A stretch of 64,000 nucleotides of DNA from Semisulcospira habei (GCA_036245525.1 BTPG01000005.1:122413078-122477077), one strand, 5' to 3'. Positions 51,475 through 61,690 are shown, counted from the first letter of the stretch. Numbers and translations are program-made. Notes: generated by a model from the letters alone, not told the origin.

Positions 51475-51640
51475 GAGATGGATCGACCAAAGGCAAGGCG
51501 CCAAGCCAATCAGGCACAACCTTTGAGATAAATGGTCAATCCATCTCCTTCACACACATAATTAATCCAAGCTAACCAGGTAAATCCTTAAGGTAAATGG
51601 TCGATCCATCTCCTTTTCACCCACATAATTAATCAAGCAC
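51475..51640. repeat. Pal-B fragment with a short tandem copy of its tail
   Basis: AGATGGATCGACCAAAGGCA, AGGCGCCAAGCCAATCAGGC and GGTCAATCCATCTCC form a shortened hairpin. AAATGGTCNATCCATCTCC + TTCAC...CACATAATTAATC then recurs at 51531 and 51594. Confidence 0.65.
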
Positions 51641-51683
51641 CGCAATAATTTAGAAGCGCAAATCTAGCAGGCACCACTCTTAA

Positions 51684-51889
51684 CTCAATCAGACCTGACG
51701 CACTACAGCAGAAGATGGATCGACCATGATAATTCAAGGGTAGTGCCAGATTAGCTTGGCGCCTGTCGGCGCCAAGCCAATCTGCCACTACCCTTGAAAT
51801 ATCATGGTCGATCCATCTCCTGTTACTGGTGCTTAGTTGTTAGATGCCGCCTCCGAAATTTGGGAATAACGGCCTTGGGGTTGAATGAG
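51684..51889. mobile_element. Pal-B MITE, complete, TTAA on both sides
   Basis: TTAA at 51680-51683 and 51890-51893. CTCAATCAGACCTGACGCAC left, GGCCTTGGGGTTGAATGAG right. The hairpin 51713-51819 is nearly perfect around TTGGCGCCTGTCGGCGCCAA. A good reference copy. Confidence 0.95.
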
Positions 51890-52029
51890 TTAAACTGCAC
51901 ACGTAGCCGAATTACATAACCTCACCTTTTAAGAATTAACGTCATGCCTTCGACCGCGGAGCCTGACACATTGCCCGGCACTACCCCGCGGCTAGGCTGA
52001 GCATCACGGTCGATCCAGCTGCAGCAGCA

Positions 52030-52305
52030 TATAGGCTGGCTCAAGATACGAAAGGACACAGATGCAAAGTTTCCAAGACTGGCGTGTTTCCGGGATTTTC
52101 AGCCCACCGCACGCGTCTCAAATCCCCGAGTTTATTCATCCCAAATCCCCATGTAGCCAAAATCGGCGTTTGATGTCACGAAGTTTCAGATATACGCCTC
52201 GTTTGGCGCTCTCTGCATGGGCTGTCCCTTTCGCGTCCAACTACAGGTGACCGTGAACATTGGAGGAATTGTTTATGGTTAAACACTGATGTCCAATTAC
52301 AAGAT
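52030..52305. other. Stretch with nothing recognised
   Basis: Only a weak Pal-B tail match (GGTCGATCCAGCTGCAGC) at its left edge. Confidence 0.35.
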
Positions 52306-52310
52306 CGGTG

Positions 52311-52372
52311 AGCTGGTCTGTGATTTTGGACCTTATGGCTGGAAGCCGTAAGGTCCAAAATCACAGACCAGC
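52311..52372. repeat. Pal-F palindrome, near perfect
   Basis: AGCTGGTCTGTGATTTTGGA + CCTTATGGCT pairs with AGCCGTAAGG + TCCAAAATCACAGACCAGC; loop of 2-3 bases. Reference copy. Confidence 0.9.
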
Positions 52373-53115
52373 ACGTATTTACTAACGGCCTGTCCAGTCA
52401 AAAGTTGTTTCTTTATGCTAGTTTGTGACTCTTCAATGACAGCTTGTAAGCCGCAACGCTAAAAATCAGCACAACATATTTAAAAGTCCTCTACCTGTTC
52501 AAACAAACACTCCTGCAACAGGTGGTTACGAAACACTACGTCTAGATATAGTGCATTTAGCCACAGTTCATATCCATATCAATTTCAAGTAATTTGAAAA
52601 TGACACCGATCGACGCTATCTGTATTTATATTGACGCGCTAAAAGGCTGCGCAGAATGAACAAGTGTGACTTTGCGTGTGCGTTTGCTGCTCGCCCAAAC
52701 TACGTTAAAAGTTAATTAGGTATGTCGACAAGGCATAAGAAACACAAATGGAGCTAAAATTTGTTTTAGATTTACCTGTAAACGGTACCTTGTAAGACAG
52801 CAAGTCATTGACCTTGCAAAGTTAATGAACCAAAGTGTAACAATTGTAAAATAACAATTGCATTGGTATACTGCGCAATTACAAGCAGCCTGTTAAGTTC
52901 TATCAGGGACTCTTTTATATAAGATCCCTGGTTCTGTCTAAAGATCTGTCTGTCTCTCGCGACTTGCACAGAGCTTTTGGCCAGTTGCAAAGAAGTACCC
53001 AACGAGTTGTATGACTGTGTCCACTATAAGTGAATGCCGTAAACTTCGATTATAAGAAGGTCAGATATAGTACAATCTATTGGCCCGCATTTGTTACCTC
53101 CGAAGTTTATTGTAA
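52373..53115. other. Stretch with nothing recognised
   Basis: No gene or element recognised over about 740 bp. Confidence 0.4.
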
Positions 53116-53117
53116 TT

Positions 53118-53249
53118 ATACAGTGACGAGCAAAAAAAAAAAAAAAAAAAAAAAAGTGACTTTTTGTGATTCATCGGAAACACGAAAGCGCTGCCGATGA
53201 TTTTCCCCTAAAAAAAAGGTGGCATTTCTTTTGCTCGTCAGTATATAAA
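53118..53249. mobile_element. Pal-D MITE with poly-A in the left arm
   Basis: TATACAGTGACGAGCAAAA runs into about 25 A before GTGACTTTTTGTGATTCATC. The right arm is GTGGCATTTCTTTTGCTCGTCAGTATA. Inner stem ATCGGAAACACG / GCTGCCGAT. Confidence 0.85.
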
Positions 53250-53339
53250 TAATATCGTTCACGCTTATTGAGTGACAACAGTCGATCAGTTGTCCACGAT
53301 TTCTACCTGTCTATCCACACGATCCTAATAAAAATGTCA

Positions 53340-53615
53340 GCCTGTTATGTTGTACACGGGGGATAAGCGAGCAGTACATTGAACTATGATTCTGCGTGGA
53401 TAGAACACACAAGACAGAAACATCATACCGATCATGTTTTGACATTTCCTACAGGACGTTCGAACAACGTACATCATTCTTGAACATCGTACAGCAGGGT
53501 AGAACATCGTACTGGTGGCAGGCTTCACACGCAAATTTCGCTAAATTCAAGCCTTGATATGTCATCTTTTTCGAATGGAATACAAATATAGTTGTATTTG
53601 TTATCACAAAGAGTC
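53340..53615 (+). repeat. Rep-Z, copy 2
   Basis: Same order and orientation as 13860-14105, diverged: TACACGGGGGATAA / ACACGGGGCATAA, ATTCTGCGTGGATAGAACAC / ATTCTGCCTTGACAGAACAC. GAACATCGTAC and GAACAACGTAC words recur three times within it. Confidence 0.6.
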
Positions 53616-53692
53616 CTTTGACTGTCGGTAGCGGTTTTTGTTCGCAATGATTCCTGCGCGAACAAAAACCGCTACCGAGAGATGAAGAGTCA
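53613..53692. mobile_element. Pal-C MITE
   Basis: CCTTTGACTGTCGGTAGCGG + TTTTTGTTCGCAATGATTCC with right arm GCGCGAACAAAAACCGCTACCG, then decayed. The TGTTCGC/GCGAACA change is mirrored. Confidence 0.85.
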
Positions 53693-54016
53693 GTAATTGC
53701 ATGAAAAACCAAGAAGCCAAAATAAAATCGAATCCATGCACGTACGAAAATACACGTCTCGAAACGTGCTTCTGGGCCACAGTATGCCCCGTCGGTGTTG
53801 CCGCTTAAAGTGAACAGTTAAAAGATCCGTTAGCCGGGCCAGACACGAGCATGTTCAGAACAGTTTGCAGATTAAAAAATAAATAAAAACTCGATCATCA
53901 CTTCATGCGCATATTATATCTGCACTAATCGCCCTACAAATCATTCTTCCATTACTCGCAAGCTGAATCCCTAGTATAAGACCTTCTACACTTTGGGAGC
54001 AGAGATGACAGTGCTA

Positions 54017-54082
54017 GCAAGACGCGTGGATCTTCTTGGGCCCCCGCAGTCGCGGGGGCCGATGAAGATCTACGCGTCTTGC
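54017..54082. mobile_element. Pal-A hairpin with mirrored change
   Basis: GCAAGACGCGTGGATCTTCT and GATGAAGATCTACGCGTCTTGC. GACGCG/CGCGTC and ATCTTC/GAAGAT replace the consensus in both arms. Confidence 0.9.
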
Positions 54083-54440
54083 TCCGGGCTTGCGTTTTCT
54101 GTTATACCATACAGGCATGTGGTATACGAGCTCTTAACTGACGACAAGGGGTAGTATACGGCCCTTGAATTGTTGCGTCCCTAGCAACTGATTTGGGCCG
54201 CATATTAATAGCCCTAATTCCAAGAGGAGGCGTAACTCTTACTGTCATCACGACGGTGACCTCCCCTTTGGTGGAAAAAAAAGCATGGAGGGACGCTCGA
54301 CATGACATCGGCGTGTGCTATGACGAGCGAACTACTTTAAATCACCTGTGCGAGGCCGACCTTTAGTGAGCTTTTTGATAACCGGTAGATTTTATTTTTT
54401 AATTTTTTTTTTTTTAGAGTACCTAAGTCAGCACATTTTA

Positions 54441-54519
54441 TATGCAAAAGGCACAGAGCCTCGTGCGCCCCTGCAGACGCGAGGGGGCGTCATGAAAATA
54501 TATAAATAGCCGCTTGCTG
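54441..54519. mobile_element. Pal-A hairpin, diverged
   Basis: GCAAAAGGCACAGAGCCTCG and GTCATGAAAATATATAAATAG+CCGCTTGC around CCCCTGCAGACGCGAGGGGGC. Confidence 0.7.
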
Positions 54520-54652
54520 CTAGGGGTCGCGGCATCTCTGCCCCTCACATCGGTGCATGCTTGCCCTTTTGAGCGTTCGTGAATAAACGACGAGCACATA
54601 CGCAATGCATCACTATCGACCTTGGACGCACTGAATAGGTAAAAATAACTGC

Positions 54653-54760
54653 CCCAGTAGCAAAACGCCTTCGGGCACACGACGGCCGCAGTGTGCCCGC
54701 GCACAGTCGTGCGCGGGCTCACTGCAGCCGCCGTGGGCCCGAGGATCTTTGTTTACTGGG
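54653..54760. mobile_element. Pal-E MITE with 3-bp duplication
   Basis: CCCAGTAGCAAAACGCCTTC + GGGCACACGACGGCCGCAGT pairs with ACTGCAGCCGCCGTGGGCCC + GAGGATCTTTGTTTACTGGG. TGC at 54650-54652 and 54761-54763. Confidence 0.9.
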
Positions 54761-54832
54761 TGCATGCCTGGACGTTGACATCGATTAATACTGTGACATG
54801 GGCCTGTGCTGTTTCTTTTGTTATTCAACCTT

Positions 54833-54990
54833 TTTAGCCCAGATGCATTGCAGCGGGAGATGGGCCGACCACGATAATTCAAGGGTAGTGCCAGATTAGC
54901 TTGGCGCCTGATGGCGCCAAGCTAACCTGGCACTACCCTCGAATTATCATGGTCGATCTGTCTCCTTCAACTGGTACATAGTCGTGTTTG
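54833..54990. mobile_element. Pal-B MITE
   Basis: TTTAGCCCAGATGCATTGCA left. The hairpin 54865-54960 pairs CCACGATAATTCAAGGGTAG with CTACCCTCGAATTATCATGG. The right tail is cut after GGTACATAGTCGT. Confidence 0.85.
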
Positions 54991-55141
54991 CTGCGTAAAT
55001 AAACTGGATTATGACTGACCTTGACTCGTGCTCAGACTGGCAGCTAAAAATAATGCTCGTTAAAACTCGCATTTCATCTGTCAACTGGAACATTCGTGAT
55101 TTTGCTTGTATAAGTGTAATCTCTAGATCATCATCATTTAA

Positions 55142-55213
55142 GCCATTCAAGACGTGCCGCATCCGGATACGCGGCATGAAGCCTTTAACCGAGTGCATCA
55201 CGACTCGAATGTG
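55142..55213. mobile_element. Pal-G MITE with internal insertion
   Basis: TTAA at 55138-55141 and 55214-55217. GCCATTCAAGACGTGCCGCA left; the right arm GCGGCATG is separated from CACGACTCGAATGTG by about 20 bases. Confidence 0.8.
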
Positions 55214-55327
55214 TTAAAGAAATCTGACATACCTGACAACGCCGGGTTGAGGCTAACAGCAATTTCATCTTACACCAACATCCAGTGTCACCTACATCTA
55301 AGAAAATATTGCTATAAATTGTAGATA

Positions 55328-55393
55328 GCAAGAGGCAAAGATCCTCATGAGCCCCCGCAATTGCGGGGGCTCATGAGGATCTTTGCCTCTTGC
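55328..55393. mobile_element. Pal-A hairpin, perfect palindrome with private mirrored change
   Basis: GCAAGAGGCAAAGATCCTCA is exactly complementary to TGAGGATCTTTGCCTCTTGC, with GCCCCCGCAATTGCGGGGGC between. AAAG/CTTT replaces the ATAG/CTAT found in other copies. Confidence 0.95.
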
Positions 55394-56090
55394 AGATCTT
55401 GAAAAGGGTGTACCTAAATCCGACAAAGTCAGCCTGCGCATTGTAGCCATGTGTTGTTAGTAGGGGTCCAGCTCTTGTGAAACATTGAAAAATAGGGGCA
55501 CGAAATCGAGCCGGCCCTAAAATGATCTGCCAATGGAAAGAATAGGAACCATTGTACGCATGCAGAGCTGTGTGGGTACGTTTCGCCCAATCGGTCACTT
55601 TCGTATTTTTTTTTAAAATCGAAAAACATACCTTATAGGTCGCAGAATGGCCAACTGACGCCGGGGCAGTACGTGTATTAAAGGTAAGAAATCCCTGTGA
55701 AGATGTCGCATAAAACATTACAGCTTGTTGGTTGTACAATGCTTAACATCACCAAGACTTTCACAGAACTGTGACGTGCCTGTGCTGGAAGGTGAGAAAA
55801 TGGAAAATTACTTTTCACAAAAATGACTTGACTTTTCCTTCAAAGAGCGGATTTGGTTTAGCCAGGAAGTATAACCGAGGTGCAGTGTGACAAAAAAATG
55901 GGCGAAATTGATCATTTCATCCTTCGAAATCTAGAATTGACCATTGACCAACGCATCATAAATCTCTCTAATGGACCGTTCCCCCACTCACCACTCCTCC
56001 CTCCACCCCGCTCCACCCACAAACACACCTTTTTAAGGAACTTTCGACAAGCGTGAATGACACGTTTATTCCAAATACGAATTCCTTCCG
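55394..56090. other. Stretch with nothing recognised
   Basis: A minus-strand frame of 122 aa (55371-55739) starts inside the flank and ends in the Pal-A hairpin; no domain recognised. Confidence 0.35.
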
Positions 56091-56093
56091 TCT

Positions 56094-56277
56094 GCAAGAG
56101 TCATAGAACATCTCGAGCCTCCTAATGGAAGTACCCGGTAAGCAAAGGTCTTCGGGCCCATGACGGCAGCAGTTGGCCCGCGCACGGCTGTGCGCGGGCC
56201 TACTGCGGGCCGTCGTGGGCCCGAAGGCCTTTTTGCCACTGGGGTAGGGACACGTGAGGATCTATGCCTCCTGTACT
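56094..56277. mobile_element. Pal-A hairpin split by a Pal-E MITE
   Basis: Pal-A left arm GCAAGAGTCATAGAACATCT at 56094-56125; right arm CACGTGAGGATCTATGCCTC at 56250-56277. Confidence 0.8.
56134..56243. mobile_element. Pal-E MITE nested in Pal-A, GTA duplication
   Basis: CCCGGTAAGCAAAGGTCTTC + GGGCCCATGACGGCAGCAGT pairs with ACTGCGGGCCGTCGTGGGCC + CGAAGGCCTTTTTGCCACTG + GG. GTA at 56131-56133 and 56244-56246. Confidence 0.9.
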
Positions 56278-56604
56278 CGGATGGTATTACGTACTAGGAG
56301 AGACGAATCGCAGCAGGGTGCATACCGATCTACATATGCATTTTGTTTTTGCGGGAGAACCCCATTTATGTCTGTGTTTATATGTATAGGCTTACTATAA
56401 CGGAGGCAGACATCGGTCTTTCAAACTGCTAGCATTTCTCCTTTGACAACGAAAAGCTAGGGAACGCTTTTCAATGTCTGCTTGAAAACAGATTATCAAG
56501 CCTTTTCACAAACCGCAATCTTCGCGGATACTCATACATGTGTTCTGAGGATGTAGATCTGCCCAAGCACTGCATGTAAGATTTGTATGTGTGAAATTCG
56601 ATGA

Positions 56605-56648
56605 AAGAGGCAACTGCAGTGACCCATGAGAATCTGTGACTTCTTGCA
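56605..56648. repeat. Pal-A fragment
   Basis: AAGAGGCAACTGCAGTGACC + CATGAGAATCTGTGACTTCTTGC: short left piece and full right arm. Confidence 0.6.
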
Positions 56649-56747
56649 GATGGAGTAGGTCTGACTAAGAGACATTTCACATTTCAGTACCCGCAACTAC
56701 GTCACTTTCTCAGACCCTTTTTTTAAAGTAATTTTTTTTTAAAATAA

Positions 56748-56791
56748 GAAGACTCATTTGCAGAGGCTCGTGAAAATCTGCTCCTCTTGCT
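56748..56791. repeat. Pal-A right-arm fragment
   Basis: CATTTGCAGAGGCTCGTGAA + AATCTGCTCCTCTTGC. Confidence 0.6.
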
Positions 56792-57150
56792 GGAAAAAAA
56801 GTAGAAGATTGACTCTGAGATTTCTCAACGCCCACTTTTCTGCTGTAAGAATCTGCTTTTCAGTCGCCCAGCGTGTTCACCGTTCGTGAAGAACTGTTCA
56901 GCCGTAATGTAGCGTAGGCGGATACACCCCACCCGGTCCTGGACTTCCGCTGTGTTAAACCCTGACAATCAATCAATTCTTCAAAGTACTGAGATTTGAG
57001 ATTGAAGGTGCGTCAAAGTATTTCAAGCCCGACCCTCAAAAAAAATTTCCATGCCGCTGGACGCAGCAGATTTTGTGTCTGAAAGCTTCGTTAACTTCAG
57101 CACCAAAGAACTTCATCCGTTCGAGCTTTATGGATACAAAATGTGGGATC
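56792..57150. other. Stretch with nothing recognised
   Basis: No gene or element recognised. Confidence 0.4.
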
Positions 57151-57151
57151 A

Positions 57152-57191
57152 GCAAGAGGCATAGATCCTGATGAGGATCTATGCCTCTTGC
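57152..57191. mobile_element. Pal-A hairpin, centre deleted
   Basis: GCAAGAGGCATAGATCCTGA directly joined to TGAGGATCTATGCCTCTTGC: a 40-bp near-perfect palindrome. The GC-rich loop stem has been removed cleanly. Confidence 0.9.
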
Positions 57192-57439
57192 ATCTGGATT
57201 CTGCTTGTTGTGAGCCGTCATTCAACGGTTAAATTATCATTTTGACTTCGTCACTTTGATTTTTTGTTGAGCAAGGCCGCTTTTAAAAGGATCAATTGTT
57301 CCATGAGAAACTCACCATACAAGGCTACGGAGTTCATGCAAAGAATGCGTGTCTTTATCAATTTGATTGTTCACCCCCTTCACTCCCGGAGTACAGTTAA
57401 CATCACCCAGGCACATGAGGCATTGACTCTTACGATCTG

Positions 57440-57548
57440 GAGAGAGAGGGAGGGGGGGGGTAGTGAAGGGGGGGGGAGGGGAGGGACGGAGCTATTCAGT
57501 AGTGGAGGGGTGGGGTGGGGTGGGGAGGGGGGAGGCAGGGGAGGCACA
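57440..57548. repeat. G-rich purine tract
   Basis: GGGGGGGGG runs with GTGGGGTGGGGTGGGG; a candidate G-quadruplex-forming region. Confidence 0.8.
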
Positions 57549-57713
57549 TCAAAATCTGTTTCTTTTATTGATCATGATCGAATTTATTTTCTCATGAAAG
57601 GACGGGTTTATCCAGGAGTCAATCTGTCGTTAATATTTTAACAGACATCATTTTTAGATGCTCGCTCTCAAAGGTTTCACTACACCGAGGAAGAAGACTG
57701 AACATGAATCAGA

Positions 57714-57780
57714 TACAAGAGACATAGATCCTCATGAGCCCCCGCAACTGCGGGGGCTCATGAGGATCTGTGCCTCTTGC
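57714..57780. mobile_element. Pal-A hairpin
   Basis: ACAAGAGACATAGATCCTCA and TGAGGATCTGTGCCTCTTGC around GAGCCCCCGCAACTGCGGGGGCTCA. Right terminus partly seen at 57798-57820. Confidence 0.85.
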
Positions 57781-57820
57781 ATTTGGGTGGTGATCACCTT
57801 TTAACGGCAGCGACGGGTCT

Positions 57821-58200
57821 AAGCATTACATTGGATATGTGTTTAAGTTAAACAATGTTTCAAAAAAAAAAAAAAAAAGTGTTTGACCTTATGCCTTCAC
57901 GTGCGCTATTAACAATCAGCTGCCCACGTTAAAAAAGCAGGATACACCGAGCCGATATAACAATACTTTTTTTTTTCACTCAAGCTTTTAAAATTATTGC
58001 GCTTATGGCAAACTTTAGATGTCTGGGAAAAAATACAGAGCTCCTGACATTTTGAAATGTCTAAATTCGCTGTATTATCATGCCGCGTGAAGGGTACTTT
58101 GAAATATGAATTCTTGGCGAAGTGAAAAATAGGTGTCATGCTATCATTGTTTAAGATATGAAAAAAATCTCTTATTTCTGCTACGTTTTTTTTTTTGGTC
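57821..58200. other. Stretch with nothing recognised
   Basis: Short A and T runs (57861-57877, 57968-57979). No gene or element recognised. Confidence 0.4.
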
Positions 58201-58219
58201 GTTAAATAACTCGTGGACA

Positions 58220-58430
58220 GTTAACCCGTTCACTGCCAGTGCCATGAAATTATGTCCAAGAAATCATAGGAGGTTGGTTTCCCTATGAGCGGGTCTCATG
58301 GAGAGTAGATCATGGCAGCAAGAGGCATAAATCCACATGAGTCCCGCAACTGTGGGGGCTCATGTGGATCTATGTCTCTTGCAACTTTGTGATACCCGCT
58401 GTGTCTTGGTAGTAAAGAGGTTAATAAACT
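58220..58430. mobile_element. Pal-A MITE, near complete, mirrored change
   Basis: TTAACCCGTTCACTGCCAGTG left; right CTTGGTAGTAAAGAGGTTAA. The hairpin 58318-58382 has ATCCACATGAG matched by CATGTGGAT instead of ATCCTCATGAG / CATGAGGAT. Confidence 0.9.
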
Positions 58431-58526
58431 CAAGATTTTTTTTTGGGACACGTACACCATCGAGGAAGAGTTTTCATTATCGGAAACTATATCCGATAAT
58501 ACTTTCAAATACCCTCGGAATGTGAT

Positions 58527-58590
58527 GTGTGCGGAGACACTAGAATAAGCCAACACGTCAGAGAGGGATTTGGCTTATCTGTCTCCACAC
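58527..58590. repeat. Pal-M palindrome, single copy
   Basis: GTGTGCGGAGACACTAGAAT + AAGCCAA pairs with TTGGCTT + ATCTGTCTCCACAC. Just upstream, ATTATCGG ... CCGATAAT forms a second small stem at 58479-58501. Confidence 0.65.
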
Positions 58591-58606
58591 CCAGGCAGCT
58601 GAAGGT

Positions 58607-58676
58607 TCTAGGGCCGATGTAGGCTTAGGTGGTCGTGCGGTACCGACGTCGGCCAGACAGACTTTTGCTGGCGTAG
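58607..58676. repeat. Pal-E fragment
   Basis: CTAGGGCCGATGTAGGCTTA and TACCGACGTCGGCCAGACAG+ACTTTTGCTGG. Confidence 0.55.
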
Positions 58677-58838
58677 ATGCCTGTCTGACAAGAATGGTGT
58701 CAACTTGGTTTCACATAAAGAACGCACAGCTAGAAACAATATCAAGCGTACCAGACAAGATCAGCGATGGTAAGCTCAACATTACCATCTTCTTTAAAAC
58801 TGAAAGACAAGTGAATGTCGACATTAGAAGACATTTAA

Positions 58839-58922
58839 CCCTTTAGATGTCGATAGCGGTTTTAGTCGCGATGATTCCTACAGGAATCATTGCGACAAAA
58901 ACCGCTAAATACACGCAAAGGG
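58839..58922. mobile_element. Pal-C MITE, TTAA on both sides
   Basis: TTAA at 58835-58838 and 58923-58926. CCCTTTAGATGTCGATAGCG and CGCTAAATACACGCAAAGGG; the inner arms GCGATGATTCC / GGAATCATTGC are conserved. Confidence 0.95.
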
Positions 58923-59184
58923 TTAATCGTGATAGTTCGAGACGAGACAAAACAAGAGGAAACGAGACGGAACAAGAGGACACGATATGATTCCAAGCAA
59001 GACGGGACTAGGACAGGCAAAGACATTACGAAGTAGAACTGACACAAAAAAAGGACATGACAGGACAAGACAAGAGCAGACAATACAAGACTGGACGAGA
59101 GACAGCAAGTGAAGTCGATACAACGCAACAACATACAAATCCAGTCCGAAAATGTGACCGCCAATGGAGCAGTAAAAGAAAAGA

Positions 59185-59280
59185 ACCTAACGAAAAAATA
59201 AACACGCTTACAAAAGACAGAACTTACAATACAACTGTGTTGTAACCGTCTTTTCTAAGCGTGCTCGTTTCTTCGTTCGG
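59185..59280. repeat. Pal-H palindrome
   Basis: AACCTAACGAAAAAATAAAC + ACGCTTACAAAAGACAG with CGTCTTTTCTAAGCGTGCTC + GTTTCTTCGTTCGG. Confidence 0.7.
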
Positions 59281-59339
59281 CTGTTCTCTGACACAAATTT
59301 GAGACCTGTTCTCTAAAAGCTGCACTACAAAATTTCGAC

Positions 59340-59950
59340 CTTAAAATAGTTCAAGGGTGGTACCAGAACAGCTTGGCGCCAAGGCGCCAAGTTGTTCTGA
59401 CACCAACCTTGAACTATCAACTGCATGGGTTTAAGAAAAAGAGGAAAGTCTGAGCAGGAAATGCGCCAAAGCATTCTGGCACCACCCTTGAACTATCAGC
59501 GCTTTGAGCCTGCACTGCAGGGAGTTCGCTCTTTATAAATATAATAATTATAATAATTATTAAAACACTACTCATATCTCGATAGCATCGCCTTGGCGCC
59601 AAGCTATTCTGGCACCTTCCTTGAACTATCAACCAACTATCAAACGATAGGGATTAAGAGAATAGTCTCAGGTACCCATAAGGAAACATTACTCATGTTG
59701 CTAGAGCAGTGCCTAGCTATTCTGGCACTATCCTTGAAATATCAAGGTCGATCCATCTCAATATACAATGTGTGAAGACTGAATGGAATTAAAAAACAGA
59801 CATTCAAGGAAACACTACTCATTTATCTGCAGCAACGCCTATGCGCCAAAGCATTCTGGCACCACCCTTGAACTATCAAGGTCGATCAATCTCATTATGT
59901 AGTGTATGAAGACTGAATGGGATTAAGAGATAGATCCACGTTACCAGCAA
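59340..59950. repeat. Cluster of five partial Pal-B' copies
   Basis: A hairpin with both arms at 59346-59420 (ATAGTTCAAGGGTGGTACC). Then right-arm-only copies (ATTCTGGCACC...CTTGAACTATCA) at 59452-59500, 59589-59640, 59712-59765 and 59838-59905. The last two repeat as a block: AAGGAAACANTACTCAT, arm, GTCGATCNATCTCA, GTGTGAAGACTGAATGG, ATTAA, spaced about 125 bp. Confidence 0.75.
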
Positions 59951-60186
59951 GGAAAAGCTACTTGTATCTCTTGAAAGACATTCAGTCGTCCTGGGAACAC
60001 TATAACAACCGATAGTGACAGATTTTCACGGCTCATGACGTAAAGCACTTGTATAGCCGAGATAAAACACGCACGGCTGGGAATCACGCAAGAGCTGATC
60101 AATTTATAGCTCAATGTAGGCTGTCCCCCCCACCCTCCCTTTCACTTCCTGGGGTCAAACAAATCACAGTTTCAATTTTAAATTAA

Positions 60187-60391
60187 CCCCGTCGCTGTCA
60201 CTGGACGCCAAAGATTTTTTTCTAAAATCGTTGTACATTCATTGCCCCCAAAACCCCCACAATGCACAATGGACAAATTGGTCTAAGCAAGAGGCATAGA
60301 TCCTCATGAGTCCCCGCTGTCGCGGGGGCTCATGAAGATCTATTCCTCTTGCAGGTGGATAGTGTTTACTTTATCTCGGCAGTGGAGGGGT
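60187..60391. mobile_element. Pal-A MITE, complete, TTAA on both sides
   Basis: TTAA at 60183-60186 and 60392-60395. CCCCGTCGCTGTCACTGG left, CTCGGCAGTGGAGGGG right. The hairpin 60287-60352 has GCAAGAGGCATAGATCCTCA and TGAAGATCTATTCCTCTTGC. Reference copy for the family. Confidence 0.95.
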
Positions 60392-60525
60392 TAAGTGATA
60401 AACATTATGCGTACGTCCGGAGGTGATGGGACCTTGACTATGAGCGGACAACTGAACAATATTATGTGTTCGGCGGCGTTCGTCGCTTTTTGAGTCGGTA
60501 CATGTGCACAATATGTTTCAATGTG

Positions 60526-60588
60526 TGCTGGCAGGTGATTTTGAACCTTACGGCTTAAAGGAGTAAGATCCAGAATCATAGACCAGTT
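60526..60588. repeat. Pal-F palindrome
   Basis: GTGCTGGCAGGTGATTTTGA + ACCTTACGGC with GAGTAAGATCCAGAATCATA + GACCAG. Confidence 0.7.
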
Positions 60589-60630
60589 CACGTGCAGACA
60601 CGCACTTAAAAAAACAACAAAAAACAAAAC

Positions 60631-60633
<3 letters not shown>

Positions 60634-60678
<45 letters not shown>
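60634..60678. repeat. (CA)n microsatellite
   Basis: About 22 CA units. Confidence 0.95.
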
Positions 60679-60681
<3 letters not shown>

Positions 60682-60904
60682 CCCGCCACAGCTTTGATCA
60701 GTTATATTTGCCGCCGCATACAATTTTTCCTTTTTAAGTCCCTTCTATTTATAGATGGGACTTTTTAGGACGGGTCGCGGTGGGGCGAATTTAATAGCAT
60801 GTCCATGATGTCAAAGGCGGGCTGGCTAAACCTCTAACAATTGAAGTAACAAGATAAAAATTACGTCATGTCTAGTTACGCTAACCTCGCTGCTGAACGT
60901 ACAT

Positions 60905-61260
60905 GTGGCGCGAAGCGCCGTATGTCCGTATGTATGTGCGTATGTATGTATGTGTGTGCGAATGTATGTAAACAAGAAAATCTCCGATATTTCTGTACAC
61001 ACAAGCTTGAAACTTGGCGAAGTATTTAATACTTTCTTAAGTGGGTGGCTAAGAGAGCATCCGAGCATATTGTAATTAAATGTCTAATTGAAGGCATAAA
61101 CAACCGTTTATAGGAAGTCGGTTGACCCAGATTATAGTCCGTAATTTTTGATATATTTACTTGAACTTTTGCATATAGCTAGTTTGGAGAAAGACATTAG
61201 ATGAGTTCGTTAGCCAGCTTTGTATCGGTTCAACGTCTTTAGTAAAAATTAATTCTTTTC
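60905..61260. other. (TATG)-rich segment and unrecognised sequence
   Basis: GCGCGAAGCGCCGTATGTCC opens a TATG/TGCG-rich stretch to 60970, followed by AT-rich sequence with no recognised gene. GGCGCGAAGCGCC is a small palindrome. The shape suggests an unnamed repeat, but only one copy is in the window. Confidence 0.4.
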
Positions 61261-61375
61261 AGAAAATAATTAAAATAGTAAAAATCCTTCACTTTTAGAG
61301 AAAGTCAGACAGTGCCGGTGACGTAAAAGAAGCAACTCCGTCACCACGCAGACAATGATACTCTAAATATGACGT

Positions 61376-61494
<119 letters not shown>

Positions 61495-61499
61495 GTGTT

Positions 61500-61679
61500 G
61501 TCGTAATTCGCATTACTTTCGATGTTGTTTGTGAGTGTAATGTAGCTTTGCCTGTTATTATATGTCAGTAGATGTAGCAAGGACAGATTGGAAGAAAGGC
61601 CTGTGCGCCTAATATCTCAATCTTTGATAAATAAAGTTTCAGTCAGTCAGTCAGTCAGTCAGTCAGTCAGTCAGTCAGT

Positions 61680-61690
<11 letters not shown>
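61500..61690 (+). mobile_element. Non-LTR retrotransposon 3' UTR and tail
   Basis: GTAGCAAGGACAGATTGGAA, AGGCCTGTGCGCCTAATATC, then CTTTGATAAATAAAGTTTCA and a (CAGT)n tail at 61640-61683. The AATAAA signal and tail structure match the element end at 3151-3200 (GATAAATAAAGCTTC). Confidence 0.65.

Noticed and set aside
55371..55739. 122 aa minus-strand frame
   Set aside because: It ends inside a Pal-A hairpin and shows no recognisable domain; kept only as an unexplained stretch.
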